A program made the position numbers and the translations under genes. The notes beneath the pieces are model-generated. The model searched no databases and was not told the origin of the DNA. It worked only from the letters and a program-made list of their open reading frames with translations. A stretch of 64,000 nt of DNA, from NCBI RefSeq assembly GCF_003752585.1, contig NZ_RKHR01000003.1, forward strand, positions 1 through 64,000, read 5' to 3'. Each line of letters begins with the position of its first letter. The first letter of the stretch is position 1. Positions 32,985 to 42,637 of this stretch are shown one piece after another. The DNA is from Sinobacterium caligoides. Lineage in GTDB: Bacteria > Pseudomonadota > Gammaproteobacteria > Pseudomonadales > Sinobacteriaceae.

Positions 32985-34142
32985 ATGCCCCTCTTTGGCA
33001 ATATTTCGCTCGAACAATTCATGTCTGAGTACTGGCAAAAAAAGCCTCTACTGATCAAAAACGCCTTCCCCGACTGGCAGCCGCTAATCAGCCCCGACGA
33101 ACTCGCGGGACTCGCACTAGAAGACTTCATCGAATCTAGAATCCTCGTTGGTAACGCCAAGTTTGACAGCTGGCAACTCGAACACGGCCCTTTCAATGAA
33201 GAGCGCTTTGCCAACCTCCCGAAGAAGCATTGGACACTTCTAGTGCAAGGCGTCGACCAATGGAGCGAGCCGGTAGCAGACCTGCTAGAAGAGTTCAGGT
33301 TTGCACCGAACTGGCGTGTTGACGACGTAATGATTTCTTATGCTGTCGACGACGCAAGCGTCGGCCCACACTTTGACAACTATGATGTCTTTCTTATTCA
33401 AGGGCTCGGGAAAAGACGCTGGCAAGTGGGCGGCAAGTGTGACGATAATACTCCGCTAAAGGAGCATCCCCAACTTAAGATTTTGGCGGACATGGAGACA
33501 GAAAACGACTGGATCCTCGAAGAAGGCGACATGCTCTACATTCCACCTTGCTACAGCCATTGGGGCAGAGCTATTGGCGAATCAATGACCTACTCCATCG
33601 GTTACACCACACCCACCAATAGCGACATTATCGGCCATCTCTGCAACGACTACCTAAGCCGCTGCAGCGACAAAGAGCGCTACACCGACCCGGAGCTAGA
33701 GGTCACCGAAAACCCAGGCGAAATCACCGAAGCCGCACTCGACAAAGTAAAGAGAATACTGCTCAGCATTGCCGACGATGAAACACAGCTCGCACGCGCT
33801 TTCGGTGAAATGGTAACCGAAGCTAAAAACCCGGATCTTTTTTCTCCCGCCGAGCCTATCAGTCAAGCTGAAATGCTTGACCTCATCGACAGCAGCAGCA
33901 TGATTGCTCGCAACAACTGCTCTAAATTAAGCTACTTTAACTTAAAGGATACTTGCCTCTTGTTTGTCGATGGTCAAAGCTTCGACTGCAACACCCAAGG
34001 CAGTATTCAAATAGCTAAACAACTTGCCGACAGTGGCGGCCTCATCATCGAAGAAATGTACGAACAACTCAATGACGAGGCATCCACCAAATTACTAATC
34101 GAGCTACTTGCAAATGACCACATTGAATTCATCGAAGATTAA
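32985..34142 (+). CDS. roxA: Ribosomal protein uL16 arginine hydroxylase (RoxA/YcfD, JmjC-type)
   Basis: This 385-residue Fe(II)/2-oxoglutarate oxygenase resembles E. coli YcfD/RoxA, which hydroxylates an arginine of ribosomal protein L16. The iron facial triad is His129 and Asp131 in VGPHFDNYDVF, and His192 in CYSHWG. The region KPLLIKNAF near residue 20 is typical of the family, and the C-terminal dimerisation and winged-helix region is present. Its 3' end overlaps the next gene, so it is likely co-transcribed with the GNAT. Confidence 0.93.
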   Translation: MPLFGNISLEQFMSEYWQKKPLLIKNAFPDWQPLISPDELAGLALEDFIESRILVGNAKFDSWQLEHGPFNEERFANLPKKHWTLLVQGVDQWSEPVADLLEEFRFAPNWRVDDVMISYAVDDASVGPHFDNYDVFLIQGLGKRRWQVGGKCDDNTPLKEHPQLKILADMETENDWILEEGDMLYIPPCYSHWGRAIGESMTYSIGYTTPTNSDIIGHLCNDYLSRCSDKERYTDPELEVTENPGEITEAALDKVKRILLSIADDETQLARAFGEMVTEAKNPDLFSPAEPISQAEMLDLIDSSSMIARNNCSKLSYFNLKDTCLLFVDGQSFDCNTQGSIQIAKQLADSGGLIIEEMYEQLNDEASTKLLIELLANDHIEFIED

Positions 34143-34551
34143 AGTCCAACCGGTAAACTGGTTTAACTACCAGAAAGAACTAACAGAAATAAGAACCAAG
34201 GTCTTTATCGAAGAGCAATCATGCCCGCCTGATGAAGAATGGGATGAATACGATCGCAGCAGCAAACACTTTATCGCCTATCAAGACGACATCGTACTCG
34301 GTTGCGGACGTTTGATGGAGTCCGGTCAGATTGGCCGAATGGCTGTATATAAGCATGCACGAGGCCTAGGGGTGGGCGGGGCCATTCTCGCGACTATCGT
34401 GAAGTATTGCGCGGCAAACAACATTGAAAATGTTATGTTGAACGCACAAACACACGCTATAGGCTTCTATCAACGCTATGGCTTTGAGGCGACGGGCGAT
34501 ACCTTTATGGAAGCAGGCATCCCCCACCAAAAGATGACACTTAGCAACTAG
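34114..34551 (+). CDS. GNAT-family N-acetyltransferase
   Basis: This 145-residue acetyltransferase has acetyl-CoA motif A around RMAVYKHARGLGVGGAIL (R-x-x-G-x-G) and the C-terminal GFYQRYGFEATGDTFMEAGIPHQ, placing it with the YjcF/ElaA-like group of small-molecule acetyltransferases. ATG 34114 lies inside the last 29 bases of roxA, while TTG 34108 is an alternative. The substrate is unknown. A strong symmetric terminator follows. Confidence 0.88.
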   Translation: MTTLNSSKIKVQPVNWFNYQKELTEIRTKVFIEEQSCPPDEEWDEYDRSSKHFIAYQDDIVLGCGRLMESGQIGRMAVYKHARGLGVGGAILATIVKYCAANNIENVMLNAQTHAIGFYQRYGFEATGDTFMEAGIPHQKMTLSN

Positions 34552-34560
34552 CAGAGCAAA

Positions 34561-34587
34561 AAAAACCGGCAATTGCCGGTTTTTTTA
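34561..34587. terminator. Bidirectional terminator between the GNAT gene and ppsA
   Basis: AAAAACCGGCAATTGCCGGTTTTT is an almost perfect palindrome at 34561-34584 followed by further T. A and T runs on both sides let it end transcripts from either direction. Confidence 0.9.
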
Positions 34588-34601
34588 ATCAATTTCCGCT
34601 A

Positions 34602-36971
34602 TTACTCGGTCTCACCGCCAAGATACATCCAAGTCTCCAGCACAGAATCCGGATTAAGAGAAATGCTCTCAATACCTTGATCCATCAGCCAGCGTGCGAA
34701 GTCTGGATGATCGGAAGGCCCTTGGCCGCAGATCCCCACATACTTGCCTGCATCTCGACAGGCTTTTATTGCCATCGCAAGCAATGCTTTTACTGCGTCA
34801 TTGCGCTCATCAAACAGTTGCGCCACAAGCCCTGAGTCTCGGTCAAGACCAAGCGTCAACTGAGTCAAGTCATTCGAGCCAATTGAGAAACCGTCAAAAT
34901 ACTGCAGGAACTGGTCGGCTAGCAAAGCGTTTGCCGGAAGTTCACACATCATTATCAAGCGCAAGCCATTATCGCCTCGCTTAAGGCCGTTTTCCTCAAG
35001 TATCTCGCTGACTTGACGGGCTTCGTCGACTGTTCTTACGAATGGGATCATAACTTCGACATTGGTGAGCCCCATATCGTTACGAACTCGCTTAATCGCC
35101 TCACACTCAAGATCAAAGCACTCACGGAACGAGTCAGAGATATAGCGCCCTGCACCACGGAAGCCTAGCATCGGATTTTCTTCAACCGGCTCATAAACGC
35201 TGCCACCAACAAGATGCGCATACTCGTTAGACTTGAAGTCCGACATGCGCACAATAACTTTCTTGCCATAGAAAGCACCCGCAATCGATGAAACACCCTC
35301 AACGATCTTCTGCACATAGAACTCACGCGGCGACTCGTAGCCTGCGATACGACGATCGACAGATGCCTTAACGTCACGGGTCAAGCTATCGTAGTTTAGT
35401 AGCGCCTTAGGATGCACTCCGATCATCCGATTAATAATAAACTCGAGACGCGCAAGACCAACGCCATCATTCGGGTAGGCCTGGAAGTCAAACGCTCGAT
35501 CAGGGTTACCAACGTTCATCATTAATTTAAACGGCAGCTCTGGCATATTTTTGATATCGGATGTATTGATATCGAACTCAAGCAAGCCATCGTAAACAAA
35601 GCCAGTGTCACCCTCTGCGCAAGAAACGGTCACTTCACGCCCTTCGGCAATCAGCTCAGTCGCATCACCGCAACCAACGACAGCTGGAATCCCAAGCTCG
35701 CGAGCGATAATTGCCGCATGACATGTCCGTCCACCACGATTCGTGACGATAGCAGAAGCACGCTTCATCACCGGCTCCCAATCTGGGTCGGTCATATCCG
35801 TAACCAGGACATCACCATCTTCCACGCGATCCATCTGCGAGATATCTTCGATAACCTTAACTTTACCGCTACCGATACGGTGACCAATAGAGCGCCCTTC
35901 ACAAACGACCTTACTGCGGCCCTTCATTAGATAGCGCTCCATCTTCGTGGTGTTATCGCGACTCTTGACTGTTTCTGGGCGCGCCTGAACGATATAGAGT
36001 TGCTGGTCATCACCATCTTTTGCCCACTCGATGTCCATCGGGCGGCCATAGTGCTTCTCTATAATAAGAGCCTGCTCAGCAAGCGCCTCTACCTCGGCGT
36101 CATTCAGCGAGAAGCTGTTTCTCTCTTGCTCTGAAACATCTACAGTTTTAACGCTACGCCCTGCCGACGCCTCCTCACCATAGATCATCTTAATCTGTTT
36201 GCTGCCCAAGTTACGACGCAGTACTGCTGGACGCTTATTCTTCAGAATTTGCTTATGTACATAGAACTCATCTGGATTGACAGAACCCTGCACAACAGTT
36301 TCACCCAAGCCGTAGGAAGATGTGACGAAAACAACATCGTTAAATCCTGTCTCAGTATCTAAGGTGAACATAACGCCGGCCACGCCCGTCTCACTGCGTA
36401 CCATGCGCTGAATACCCGCCGAAAGGGCAACTTCGGAATGATCGAAGCCCTGGTGCACACGATATGAAATTGCACGGTCATTATAGAGGGAGGCGAACAC
36501 TTCTTTGATGGCAACAAAGACGTTATCAAGCCCCTTAATATTCAAGAAAGTCTCTTGCTGCCCAGCGAAAGAGGCGTCCGGAAGGTCTTCCGCCGTCGCA
36601 GAAGAACGAACAGCCACACCAAGATTAGCGTTGCCGTTTTGAAGCTTAATGTAGGCAGCTTCGATTTCGCTCTTTAGCTTACCTGCGAAAGGAGCATCGA
36701 GTACCCATTGGCGAATTTTAGCACCAACCTCAGCGAGCGCCTTAACGTCTTCAACGTCTAGAGAATTAAGTTCATCGTTGATGCGCTTCTCTAGATTATT
36801 TTGATCAATGAAGTCACGATAGGCTTGCGCTGTTGTCGCAAAGCCGTTTGGAACGCTGACACCCGCACCAGAAAGGTTACTTATCATCTCACCAAGAGAG
36901 GCATTCTTGCCACCTACACGATCAACATCGTCCATACCACACTGGTCGAACCACAATACGTAATCAGTCAA
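34602..36971 (-). CDS. ppsA: Phosphoenolpyruvate synthase
   Basis: This 789-residue enzyme makes PEP from pyruvate and ATP for gluconeogenesis. The N-terminal ATP-grasp domain starts [20 protein letters not shown], the swivelling phosphohistidine is His418 in [20 protein letters not shown], and the C-terminal PEP barrel carries MCELPANAL and [17 protein letters not shown]. The start is TTG 36971, six bases after AGGAGAG. ATGs at 36992 and 37022 lie upstream without a comparable site. Length then matches E. coli PpsA (792). It diverges from its regulator ppsR. Confidence 0.96.
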   Translation of the reverse strand: MTDYVLWFDQCGMDDVDRVGGKNASLGEMISNLSGAGVSVPNGFATTAQAYRDFIDQNNLEKRINDELNSLDVEDVKALAEVGAKIRQWVLDAPFAGKLKSEIEAAYIKLQNGNANLGVAVRSSATAEDLPDASFAGQQETFLNIKGLDNVFVAIKEVFASLYNDRAISYRVHQGFDHSEVALSAGIQRMVRSETGVAGVMFTLDTETGFNDVVFVTSSYGLGETVVQGSVNPDEFYVHKQILKNKRPAVLRRNLGSKQIKMIYGEEASAGRSVKTVDVSEQERNSFSLNDAEVEALAEQALIIEKHYGRPMDIEWAKDGDDQQLYIVQARPETVKSRDNTTKMERYLMKGRSKVVCEGRSIGHRIGSGKVKVIEDISQMDRVEDGDVLVTDMTDPDWEPVMKRASAIVTNRGGRTCHAAIIARELGIPAVVGCGDATELIAEGREVTVSCAEGDTGFVYDGLLEFDINTSDIKNMPELPFKLMMNVGNPDRAFDFQAYPNDGVGLARLEFIINRMIGVHPKALLNYDSLTRDVKASVDRRIAGYESPREFYVQKIVEGVSSIAGAFYGKKVIVRMSDFKSNEYAHLVGGSVYEPVEENPMLGFRGAGRYISDSFRECFDLECEAIKRVRNDMGLTNVEVMIPFVRTVDEARQVSEILEENGLKRGDNGLRLIMMCELPANALLADQFLQYFDGFSIGSNDLTQLTLGLDRDSGLVAQLFDERNDAVKALLAMAIKACRDAGKYVGICGQGPSDHPDFARWLMDQGIESISLNPDSVLETWMYLGGETE

Positions 36972-37119
36972 AATAAACTCTCCTGCTATCATAAGCATCT
37001 TGAAAGGGGCAAAGCATGGCAAGATAATACGTGAACCATCTGTAAATTGGTTACCAAATACAAGTTATTTAGCTAGTAAAACAACAAGCATTAAATATCA
37101 ACAAGTTAAGGCGAGCACC

Positions 37120-37938
37120 ATGAAACGTACAGTCTATTTTATTTCTGACGGAACCGGCCTGACAGCCGAGGCTCTGGGTCACAGCCTGCTGGCGCAATTT
37201 CCAGGCATAGAGTTTGAGCACCACACCCTGCCTTACATAGACACCGTTGAAAAAGCGCATGAGGCCGCAGAAGCCATCAACGTATCGAGCAGGCGTGACA
37301 GCTACCCTGCGATCGTATTTGACACCATCATCAACAAAGAAGTTAGAGCGGTAATTAGTGCCTGCGACGCACTAATCACCGATATTTTTTCTAGTTTCTT
37401 ATCGCCTCTTGAAAAATCACTACAAGCACACTCATCCTACAGTGTTGGCTGCGCCCAGAACGCCACCGACAACCCTGCATACATCAACCGAATCGAAGCT
37501 GTTCACTACGCACTCGACGCGGATGACGGCGCAAAATTGAATCGCTATGATCAAGCCGACATTATTCTTATTGGCGTATCTCGTAGCGGTAAAACCCCAA
37601 CCAGCCTTTATCTAGCAATGCAATTCGGCGTCTTTGCTGCGAATTACCCTATTACCGAGGAAGATCTTGAGTCCAACAAGGTACCAAAAGCACTCGAGGC
37701 ATACCGTCATAAGCTATACGCCCTATCCATAAGCCCTGAGCGACTCTCGGCAATTCGTAATGAGCGTCGAGCCAACAGTCGCTACGCATCAATCATTCAG
37801 TGCGAAGACGAGCTGCGCCAAGCACGCTCGATCTATGAGCGCTTCAAGATCCCCGTCATTGACACAACCAGTCAGTCAATCGAAGAGATTTCAACACGGA
37901 TTCTTGCCGACACAGGCATCGAGCGACGCAACAAATAA
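37120..37938 (+). CDS. ppsR: PEP synthase regulatory protein (bifunctional kinase/pyrophosphorylase)
   Basis: This 272-residue DUF299 protein reversibly phosphorylates a threonine next to the catalytic histidine of PpsA, inactivating and reactivating it. It begins MKRTVYFISDGTGLTAEALG and has the P-loop GVSRSGKT at residues 152-159. The start is ATG 37120 with AAGGCGAG upstream. An in-frame ATG at 37000 would add 40 unrelated residues. The divergent ppsA/ppsR pair with about 150 bases between is the classical arrangement. The stop is only 9 bases from the stop of the convergent integrase gene. Confidence 0.96.
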   Translation: MKRTVYFISDGTGLTAEALGHSLLAQFPGIEFEHHTLPYIDTVEKAHEAAEAINVSSRRDSYPAIVFDTIINKEVRAVISACDALITDIFSSFLSPLEKSLQAHSSYSVGCAQNATDNPAYINRIEAVHYALDADDGAKLNRYDQADIILIGVSRSGKTPTSLYLAMQFGVFAANYPITEEDLESNKVPKALEAYRHKLYALSISPERLSAIRNERRANSRYASIIQCEDELRQARSIYERFKIPVIDTTSQSIEEISTRILADTGIERRNK

Positions 37939-37947
37939 CTCTAACTG

Positions 37948-38949
37948 CTATCGCTGCAGTCGTGCCGGCAACAGCGACTGCAAGCTCGCCTCGTGATCGA
38001 TGTACCGCATAGCACTGCTTACATCCTTCCAGCCGACATAGCTCATCAATTCCTTTAAATCCGTACCACAACTAACAGCATGAGTCGCAAACCCTCGCCG
38101 CATTGAGTGAGCACTATAGGACTCACTATCTGCGACACCGGCCTTTATAAGCAAGCCTCGCATCCATGGCGCAAGGCTATTTACTCCCATCGCTGAACCA
38201 GCAACCCCACCCCATCGGTTTATCGAGCGAAACAAGGGCCCACTAGTCAGTTGCGACTCGCAAAGCCAGGCTTTAATTGCTTCGATAGGGCATAACGCAT
38301 CAAGGCATGGCAGTCGATGCGTCACCCCCCGGCCCTCCCTATCAGCTTTTGATGAGCGGAGATAGATTTCCGCACCCTGCCCATCTATCACCTTAATATC
38401 CTCAATTTGAACTGACAGCAGCTCAGCGCCACGCATCGCGCGCCAAAAGCCAAGCAGTAGCATCGCTCTATCCCTAAGCGCGACCAACCTCTCCTTCTTT
38501 CGCGTTCTTTCATCAATCATTTCGTCGAGATGATTGGCCGCCAACAAAGAAAGGTAGCCATCTATTTTTTCTAGCTCAGCAATAGCAATAGGTTTCGCCT
38601 GCCTAGCCTGCCTGTTGTGACGCTTCGCGATACCTCGCATCAACGTCTTAACCTGGGTCGAACGAGCCGGATCAACAAAACCCTGAAGCTGATGCCATTT
38701 TGAAATCGAAGCCAAGTAACGGCGCAATGTTGACATCTGTCTTTGCTGAGCCATATCAGCCAAAAACTCAATCAACATATTCTGGCTAGCAGGCAACAAA
38801 CCACCCCACTTCTCGTAAACACGCACGTCTGAGCGATAGCCACGACGTGTATTTTCAGCAGTGGCAGCCTCCATATAGCCGGCCACGAGGACTTTAGAGT
38901 CTTCCTTAGGGCTCCGGCTAACGGACTTATTTGAAACGATTTTAGGCAT
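37948..38949 (-). CDS. Tyrosine recombinase/integrase
   Basis: This 333-residue recombinase has a SAM-like N-terminal core-binding domain (about 20-110) and a catalytic domain. The catalytic set is complete: Arg173 (RAMRGAEL), Lys201 (SSKADREG), His281 and Arg284 (SAHSMRRGFATH), Trp307 (VGWKD) and Tyr316 (MRYIDHE). It is XerC/D-sized and lacks an arm-binding domain. It diverges from the KfrA-like gene with 137 bases between. No tRNA or phage gene is adjacent, so this looks like a stand-alone recombinase in a small accessory module between ppsR and the acyl-CoA synthetase gene. Confidence 0.92.
   Translation of the reverse strand: MPKIVSNKSVSRSPKEDSKVLVAGYMEAATAENTRRGYRSDVRVYEKWGGLLPASQNMLIEFLADMAQQRQMSTLRRYLASISKWHQLQGFVDPARSTQVKTLMRGIAKRHNRQARQAKPIAIAELEKIDGYLSLLAANHLDEMIDERTRKKERLVALRDRAMLLLGFWRAMRGAELLSVQIEDIKVIDGQGAEIYLRSSKADREGRGVTHRLPCLDALCPIEAIKAWLCESQLTSGPLFRSINRWGGVAGSAMGVNSLAPWMRGLLIKAGVADSESYSAHSMRRGFATHAVSCGTDLKELMSYVGWKDVSSAMRYIDHEASLQSLLPARLQR
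37955..37982. repeat. Inverted repeat in the 3' end of the integrase gene
   Basis: TGCAGTCG (37955-37962) and CGACTGCA (37975-37982) are perfect inverted copies separated by 12 bases, 17 bases after the ppsR stop. The repeat is inside the last codons of the integrase gene. It could end the ppsR transcript or act as a recombination site, and no T-run follows it. Confidence 0.55.
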
Positions 38950-38978
38950 CGATTTTCACACCATTAACTCATAACAAG

Positions 38979-38997
38979 TGATAATCCATTATTATCA
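38979..38997. promoter_or_regulatory. Palindrome TGATAAT-N5-ATTATCA, candidate operator
   Basis: A perfect 7-base inverted repeat with a five-base spacer lies 30 bases upstream of the integrase start, in the divergent region shared with the KfrA-like gene. It shares TGAT/ATCA outer half-sites with the palindrome at 39057. KfrA-type proteins bind palindromic operators in their own promoters, so this is a plausible site for the neighbour. Confidence 0.5.
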
Positions 38998-39056
38998 ATC
39001 ATTAGAAAATATCAAACAATAGCTATGTATAATTGGCTTTATAACGTAATATAAGA

Positions 39057-39068
39057 TGATACGTATCA
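39057..39068. promoter_or_regulatory. Palindrome TGATACGTATCA, candidate operator
   Basis: A perfect 12-base palindrome ends 18 bases before the ATG of the KfrA-like gene, where bound protein would cover its ribosome site or promoter. It resembles the 38979 palindrome in its outer bases (TGATA...TATCA). Confidence 0.5.
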
Positions 39069-39086
39069 CATGATGGAATACTCGCT

Positions 39087-40172
39087 ATGGCTCGCTCTGG
39101 TGTCACCTACTTCGATATTGAAAAAGCCGCTGCTGCGCTGCTTGTGGCCGGCATCAACCCAACCGTAGATAGCTTGCGCAGCGAACTGGGCAACACTGGT
39201 AGCCGAACAACGATCAGCAAATACCTCAAGGAGTGGCGGGATAACAAACACCAGCTCAAAGGCAGCGAACAGCTGCTCAACGACAGCCTTACAGAAATCA
39301 TTTCATCACTGGCGCTGAAATTGAGAGAGCAAGCTGCTGAGCCGTTGCGACAGGCCGAGAAAAAGTGGCAAGAAAATAAAGACAGGCTCATTGAGGCGGA
39401 AGACACTCAAAAGGAGGAGAACCAGAAGCTATTGCTTATAGTCAAGGAGCTACAGGAGAAAAACGAGGCGAGCAACAAGCTAAACTCTCAGCTAAAGCAC
39501 GATAACTCGCAACTTACAGCACAGCTCAATGAGCTCAAAAACGACTACAGTGCTGTAAACGCAAGGCTCGAAGAGAAAGAACAGCACCTCGATAGTGCTA
39601 ACGAAAAATACCAGCATAGCCAATTAAGCCTCGAGCACTTCAGAGATGCCAGTGCACTAGCACGAGAGCAACTCATCAACGAGCATCAACAACAAGCCAG
39701 CCAGCAGGGGGCACAAATCCTCCAGCAGCAACAAGTCATCAACCAGCAACAAGAAAGCTCAATACAGCAGCGCGCTGAATTATTACTGCTCCAGAAGCAA
39801 CAAAGCAAAACAAAAACGGAAGCCGAGCTTCTACGCAAGCGTACTCAACAAGCAGAAGACGACGCCTCAAGCTTCAAACACCTAATCAACCAGCTACACG
39901 AGCAAATAGAAGTAGTGACGGACAAGTACAGCAAGCAACAGATGGTGCATCAAAAAGAAGTCGCGGAAATTCACGGCAACTACAGCAGGGCAACCAAGAG
40001 TGCAGAAGAGAAAATCGACAACCTTGTCGAAACACTTGCGCAGTGCCGCGATGAATCATCAAAACATCAGCACAACGCCATTGTCACTGGCGCTAAGCTA
40101 GAGATGCTGGAGGAAATGCTTCAGCAACTAACCTCCTCTGCAAGCAACAGCAAAAACTCAACGCTACCTTAA
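39087..40172 (+). CDS. KfrA-like DNA-binding protein with long coiled coil
   Basis: This 361-residue protein starts with a helix-turn-helix region of the KfrA_N type (about 6-60: DIEKAAAALLVAGINPTVDSLRSELG, then SRTTISKYLKEW). Most of the rest (about 90-345) is Gln/Glu/Lys-rich heptad sequence predicted as coiled coil. Plasmid KfrA is an autorepressor thought to form a nucleoid-like filament, whereas chromosomal homologues are uncharacterised. It diverges from the tyrosine recombinase and shares a 137-base region with two palindromes. Its stop codon overlaps that of the convergent acyl-CoA synthetase gene by four bases (TTAA). Confidence 0.85.
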   Translation: MARSGVTYFDIEKAAAALLVAGINPTVDSLRSELGNTGSRTTISKYLKEWRDNKHQLKGSEQLLNDSLTEIISSLALKLREQAAEPLRQAEKKWQENKDRLIEAEDTQKEENQKLLLIVKELQEKNEASNKLNSQLKHDNSQLTAQLNELKNDYSAVNARLEEKEQHLDSANEKYQHSQLSLEHFRDASALAREQLINEHQQQASQQGAQILQQQQVINQQQESSIQQRAELLLLQKQQSKTKTEAELLRKRTQQAEDDASSFKHLINQLHEQIEVVTDKYSKQQMVHQKEVAEIHGNYSRATKSAEEKIDNLVETLAQCRDESSKHQHNAIVTGAKLEMLEEMLQQLTSSASNSKNSTLP

Positions 40173-42571
40173 CGCGAACGTGGCCGGGTGAGGTCAAGCT
40201 CAGCCAAAACAAGCGTATCATCGTCTGGATCACTACGAATCTGGAAACCAAGGCTTTTGCAAAAAGCCTTCATCTTGTGATTTTGTCGCAACACCACCCC
40301 TACCATCAGCTTCAAACCAGCCTCTGCCGCTATCGTTATGATGCGCTCCATCAGATAGCGTGCGACACCTTGTCCCTGCCAGTCGTCCGCAACGACCACT
40401 GCAAACTCGCAACTATGACCATCGCCTGAGTTTGTATATCTAACGACCCCAACCTCAACAGACTCTCCCGCCTCCTCGACAATGGCTATCAGAGCCATCT
40501 CACGGTAGTAGTCTATCTGCGTAAAACGAGCCAACCACAATGGCGGCAACTCTTTAAGGTTCTGCATAAACCGCATGTATCGGGTCTCAGAGGACAGCTG
40601 CAGAACAAAAGACCGCTCCATCATTGCGTCTTCGGCGCGCATTGGGCGCACAGAAACTTCACGCCCCGCTTTGGTTACATAGGTCGTTCGTAGTTGGTTA
40701 GGATATGGGTGGATGGCCAGATGAGAATAACGAGGAACAGGTTTGCTTGCCGCACTGACGAAGAGTGAGACATCCTGACCTGGCGACTCAGCATCAGCTG
40801 CATCAGCAGCCAACCTCAAAACCTCGACTTCAGGCAACTCGCAAACCATATCACTAACACACAACAGCAGTTGCTGTAACTCTAGATGATCGTTTGAGGC
40901 ATTTGCCGGCAAGTCAAGCTTTTGCAGCAAGGCATGCACCAAGCTCGGATTGAGAGGCGGGAGTAATGTTGCAATTCTTATCGTGGTATCCGCAATAAAC
41001 ACATGTATCGCCGGGCCAAAATCGGCATCTTTACGCACTTCAATTTGCAGTGGCAAGCCACGATAGCGCAGCTGACGCCCGACCTTGTTCGCCATAATCT
41101 GGAAAGAGGCAAGGACTGAGATTGCCGTCTGCAAAGGAAGCTGACCGCCACCAGTACGCCGAACAGGCGACAACAAGGATTTAGCCCCTTCGATATCGGC
41201 CTCATTATCAAACGCATGACTACTTGGCGTCTCAAGCATGAGAAGCTGATTTCTATAGAAATTAAGCAAAAAGCTATAGCCTACGATCGCACTTTCTGGC
41301 GTCCTGAAGCAGGCCATCCCAGCATCATCCATACGCTTGCTCGCAGATTCAACACTCGCACCACCCATCCAGCAGGTTAAAATTGGTTTCTTTTGTGTGC
41401 GGTGAAGCTGTAAGCAGACATCGGCAATCGCCTCGACATCATTCACAGCGGTTGGCGCTATCATCACCAACACAGCAGCACATTCTTTGTCAGCTAACAT
41501 CGCCTCTATTGCCAGACCAAACCGGGCTGGTTCTAGGTCGTTATAAATATTGGTCGGGTTGCCAACATCCGACGAACGAGGTAATAACTTTTTCAAGCCA
41601 CTAACACACTCACCTGTTGGCCGATAAAGCGGCACATTGAGACTTCTTGCTCGTTGCGCCGCTAGCGCGCTTAAACCGCGACCGTTAGCGACAATACCGA
41701 GTCCTTCTTGACGCAGCTTCTTACCCATCATCAAAACTTCGGCCGCACCAATTAAATCATTAAGGCGGTAAGCCCTAATAACACCAGCTCGGCGTAACGC
41801 CGCGTTAATCACGGCATTATGTAAAGCATCTGAATCCGTCTGCGCTGTCAGCAGAATAACAGGCTTAATGCGAGCCGCCGCACGCAAGCTACTCAACAGC
41901 TTACGCGCCGGATTGATGTGATCAAGATACAATAAAATACTGTGTGTTTTGGGATCATTAGTCAGATAGTCAAGAATGTCCCCCATATCAATACCAGCGG
42001 TATTGTCGAGAGCGATAACCTGTGAGAAGCCAATATCTTGCTGCCTAGCCCAGTCGATTACTGACGAGCAGACACCGCCAGACTGGCTGACTAAAGCCAG
42101 CTTACCAGGCTTGGGCGCATCAACCCCCAGCCAAGCTGCAAAATGACTCTCTGGGCGGAGAACACCGAAGCACCCCGGCCCTAATAGCTTGATGCCGTAC
42201 TTATTCGCCAGCTGGCTTAATGCTTTAAAAATACGACGTTTTTCAGCACGATCACGATACCCAGTGGGAGAAACGACAATAGCAGCTTTGACCCCTGCCT
42301 TGCCGCATTCACGTAGTATATCTGCAACATTACCAATACCTGTTGCAACTACTGCCAGATCAACCTGCTGGCCCACCGATTTAAGATTAGGGTAACAAAC
42401 GTAGCCACCGAGGAGCTTATGATGAGGGTTGATTGGGTATATTGAGAGCGCTGACTTAACGGCGATCATTCGCTGAAAAACTGCCGTCCCAATTGAAAGC
42501 TCCTTGTCACTAGCACCGAATAGCGCAATTGAGCGAGGATTAAGTAGATGATCAAATGCCGTACGCTTCAT
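40169..42571 (-). CDS. NDP-forming acyl-CoA synthetase/GNAT fusion (Pat/PatZ-like lysine acetyltransferase)
   Basis: This 800-residue protein has a CoA-binding domain (1-130; LLNPRSIALFGASD), a succinyl-CoA-ligase-like flavodoxin domain (about 150-450; LALVSQSGGVCSSVIDWARQ) and a C-terminal GNAT domain (about 635-800; WQGQGVARYLMERII). PatZ/Pat proteins acetylate lysines of metabolic enzymes such as acetyl-CoA synthetase. The ATP-grasp part between 470 and 620 is short: the part resembling LPPLN is kept, but the usual nucleotide-binding K/E segments are not recognisable. The protein is about 85 residues shorter than E. coli PatZ. The enzyme is probably an acetyltransferase and not a synthetase. 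Confidence 0.88.
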   Translation of the reverse strand: MKRTAFDHLLNPRSIALFGASDKELSIGTAVFQRMIAVKSALSIYPINPHHKLLGGYVCYPNLKSVGQQVDLAVVATGIGNVADILRECGKAGVKAAIVVSPTGYRDRAEKRRIFKALSQLANKYGIKLLGPGCFGVLRPESHFAAWLGVDAPKPGKLALVSQSGGVCSSVIDWARQQDIGFSQVIALDNTAGIDMGDILDYLTNDPKTHSILLYLDHINPARKLLSSLRAAARIKPVILLTAQTDSDALHNAVINAALRRAGVIRAYRLNDLIGAAEVLMMGKKLRQEGLGIVANGRGLSALAAQRARSLNVPLYRPTGECVSGLKKLLPRSSDVGNPTNIYNDLEPARFGLAIEAMLADKECAAVLVMIAPTAVNDVEAIADVCLQLHRTQKKPILTCWMGGASVESASKRMDDAGMACFRTPESAIVGYSFLLNFYRNQLLMLETPSSHAFDNEADIEGAKSLLSPVRRTGGGQLPLQTAISVLASFQIMANKVGRQLRYRGLPLQIEVRKDADFGPAIHVFIADTTIRIATLLPPLNPSLVHALLQKLDLPANASNDHLELQQLLLCVSDMVCELPEVEVLRLAADAADAESPGQDVSLFVSAASKPVPRYSHLAIHPYPNQLRTTYVTKAGREVSVRPMRAEDAMMERSFVLQLSSETRYMRFMQNLKELPPLWLARFTQIDYYREMALIAIVEEAGESVEVGVVRYTNSGDGHSCEFAVVVADDWQGQGVARYLMERIITIAAEAGLKLMVGVVLRQNHKMKAFCKSLGFQIRSDPDDDTLVLAELDLTRPRSR

Positions 42572-42637
42572 AAGTAATTACGCTTCCTTTGTGAATAGCT
42601 TATCATGTGCAAAAGAAAACTATTCCGAGTGGTAACT

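Noticed and set aside
37000-37119. N-terminal extension of PpsR
   Set aside because: The family starts at MKRTVYFISD. The extension covers the shared promoter region with ppsA.
37948-40172. Prophage or integrative element carrying the integrase
   Set aside because: No structural, replication or cargo genes and no tRNA target are nearby. Only the recombinase and the KfrA-like gene are accessory.
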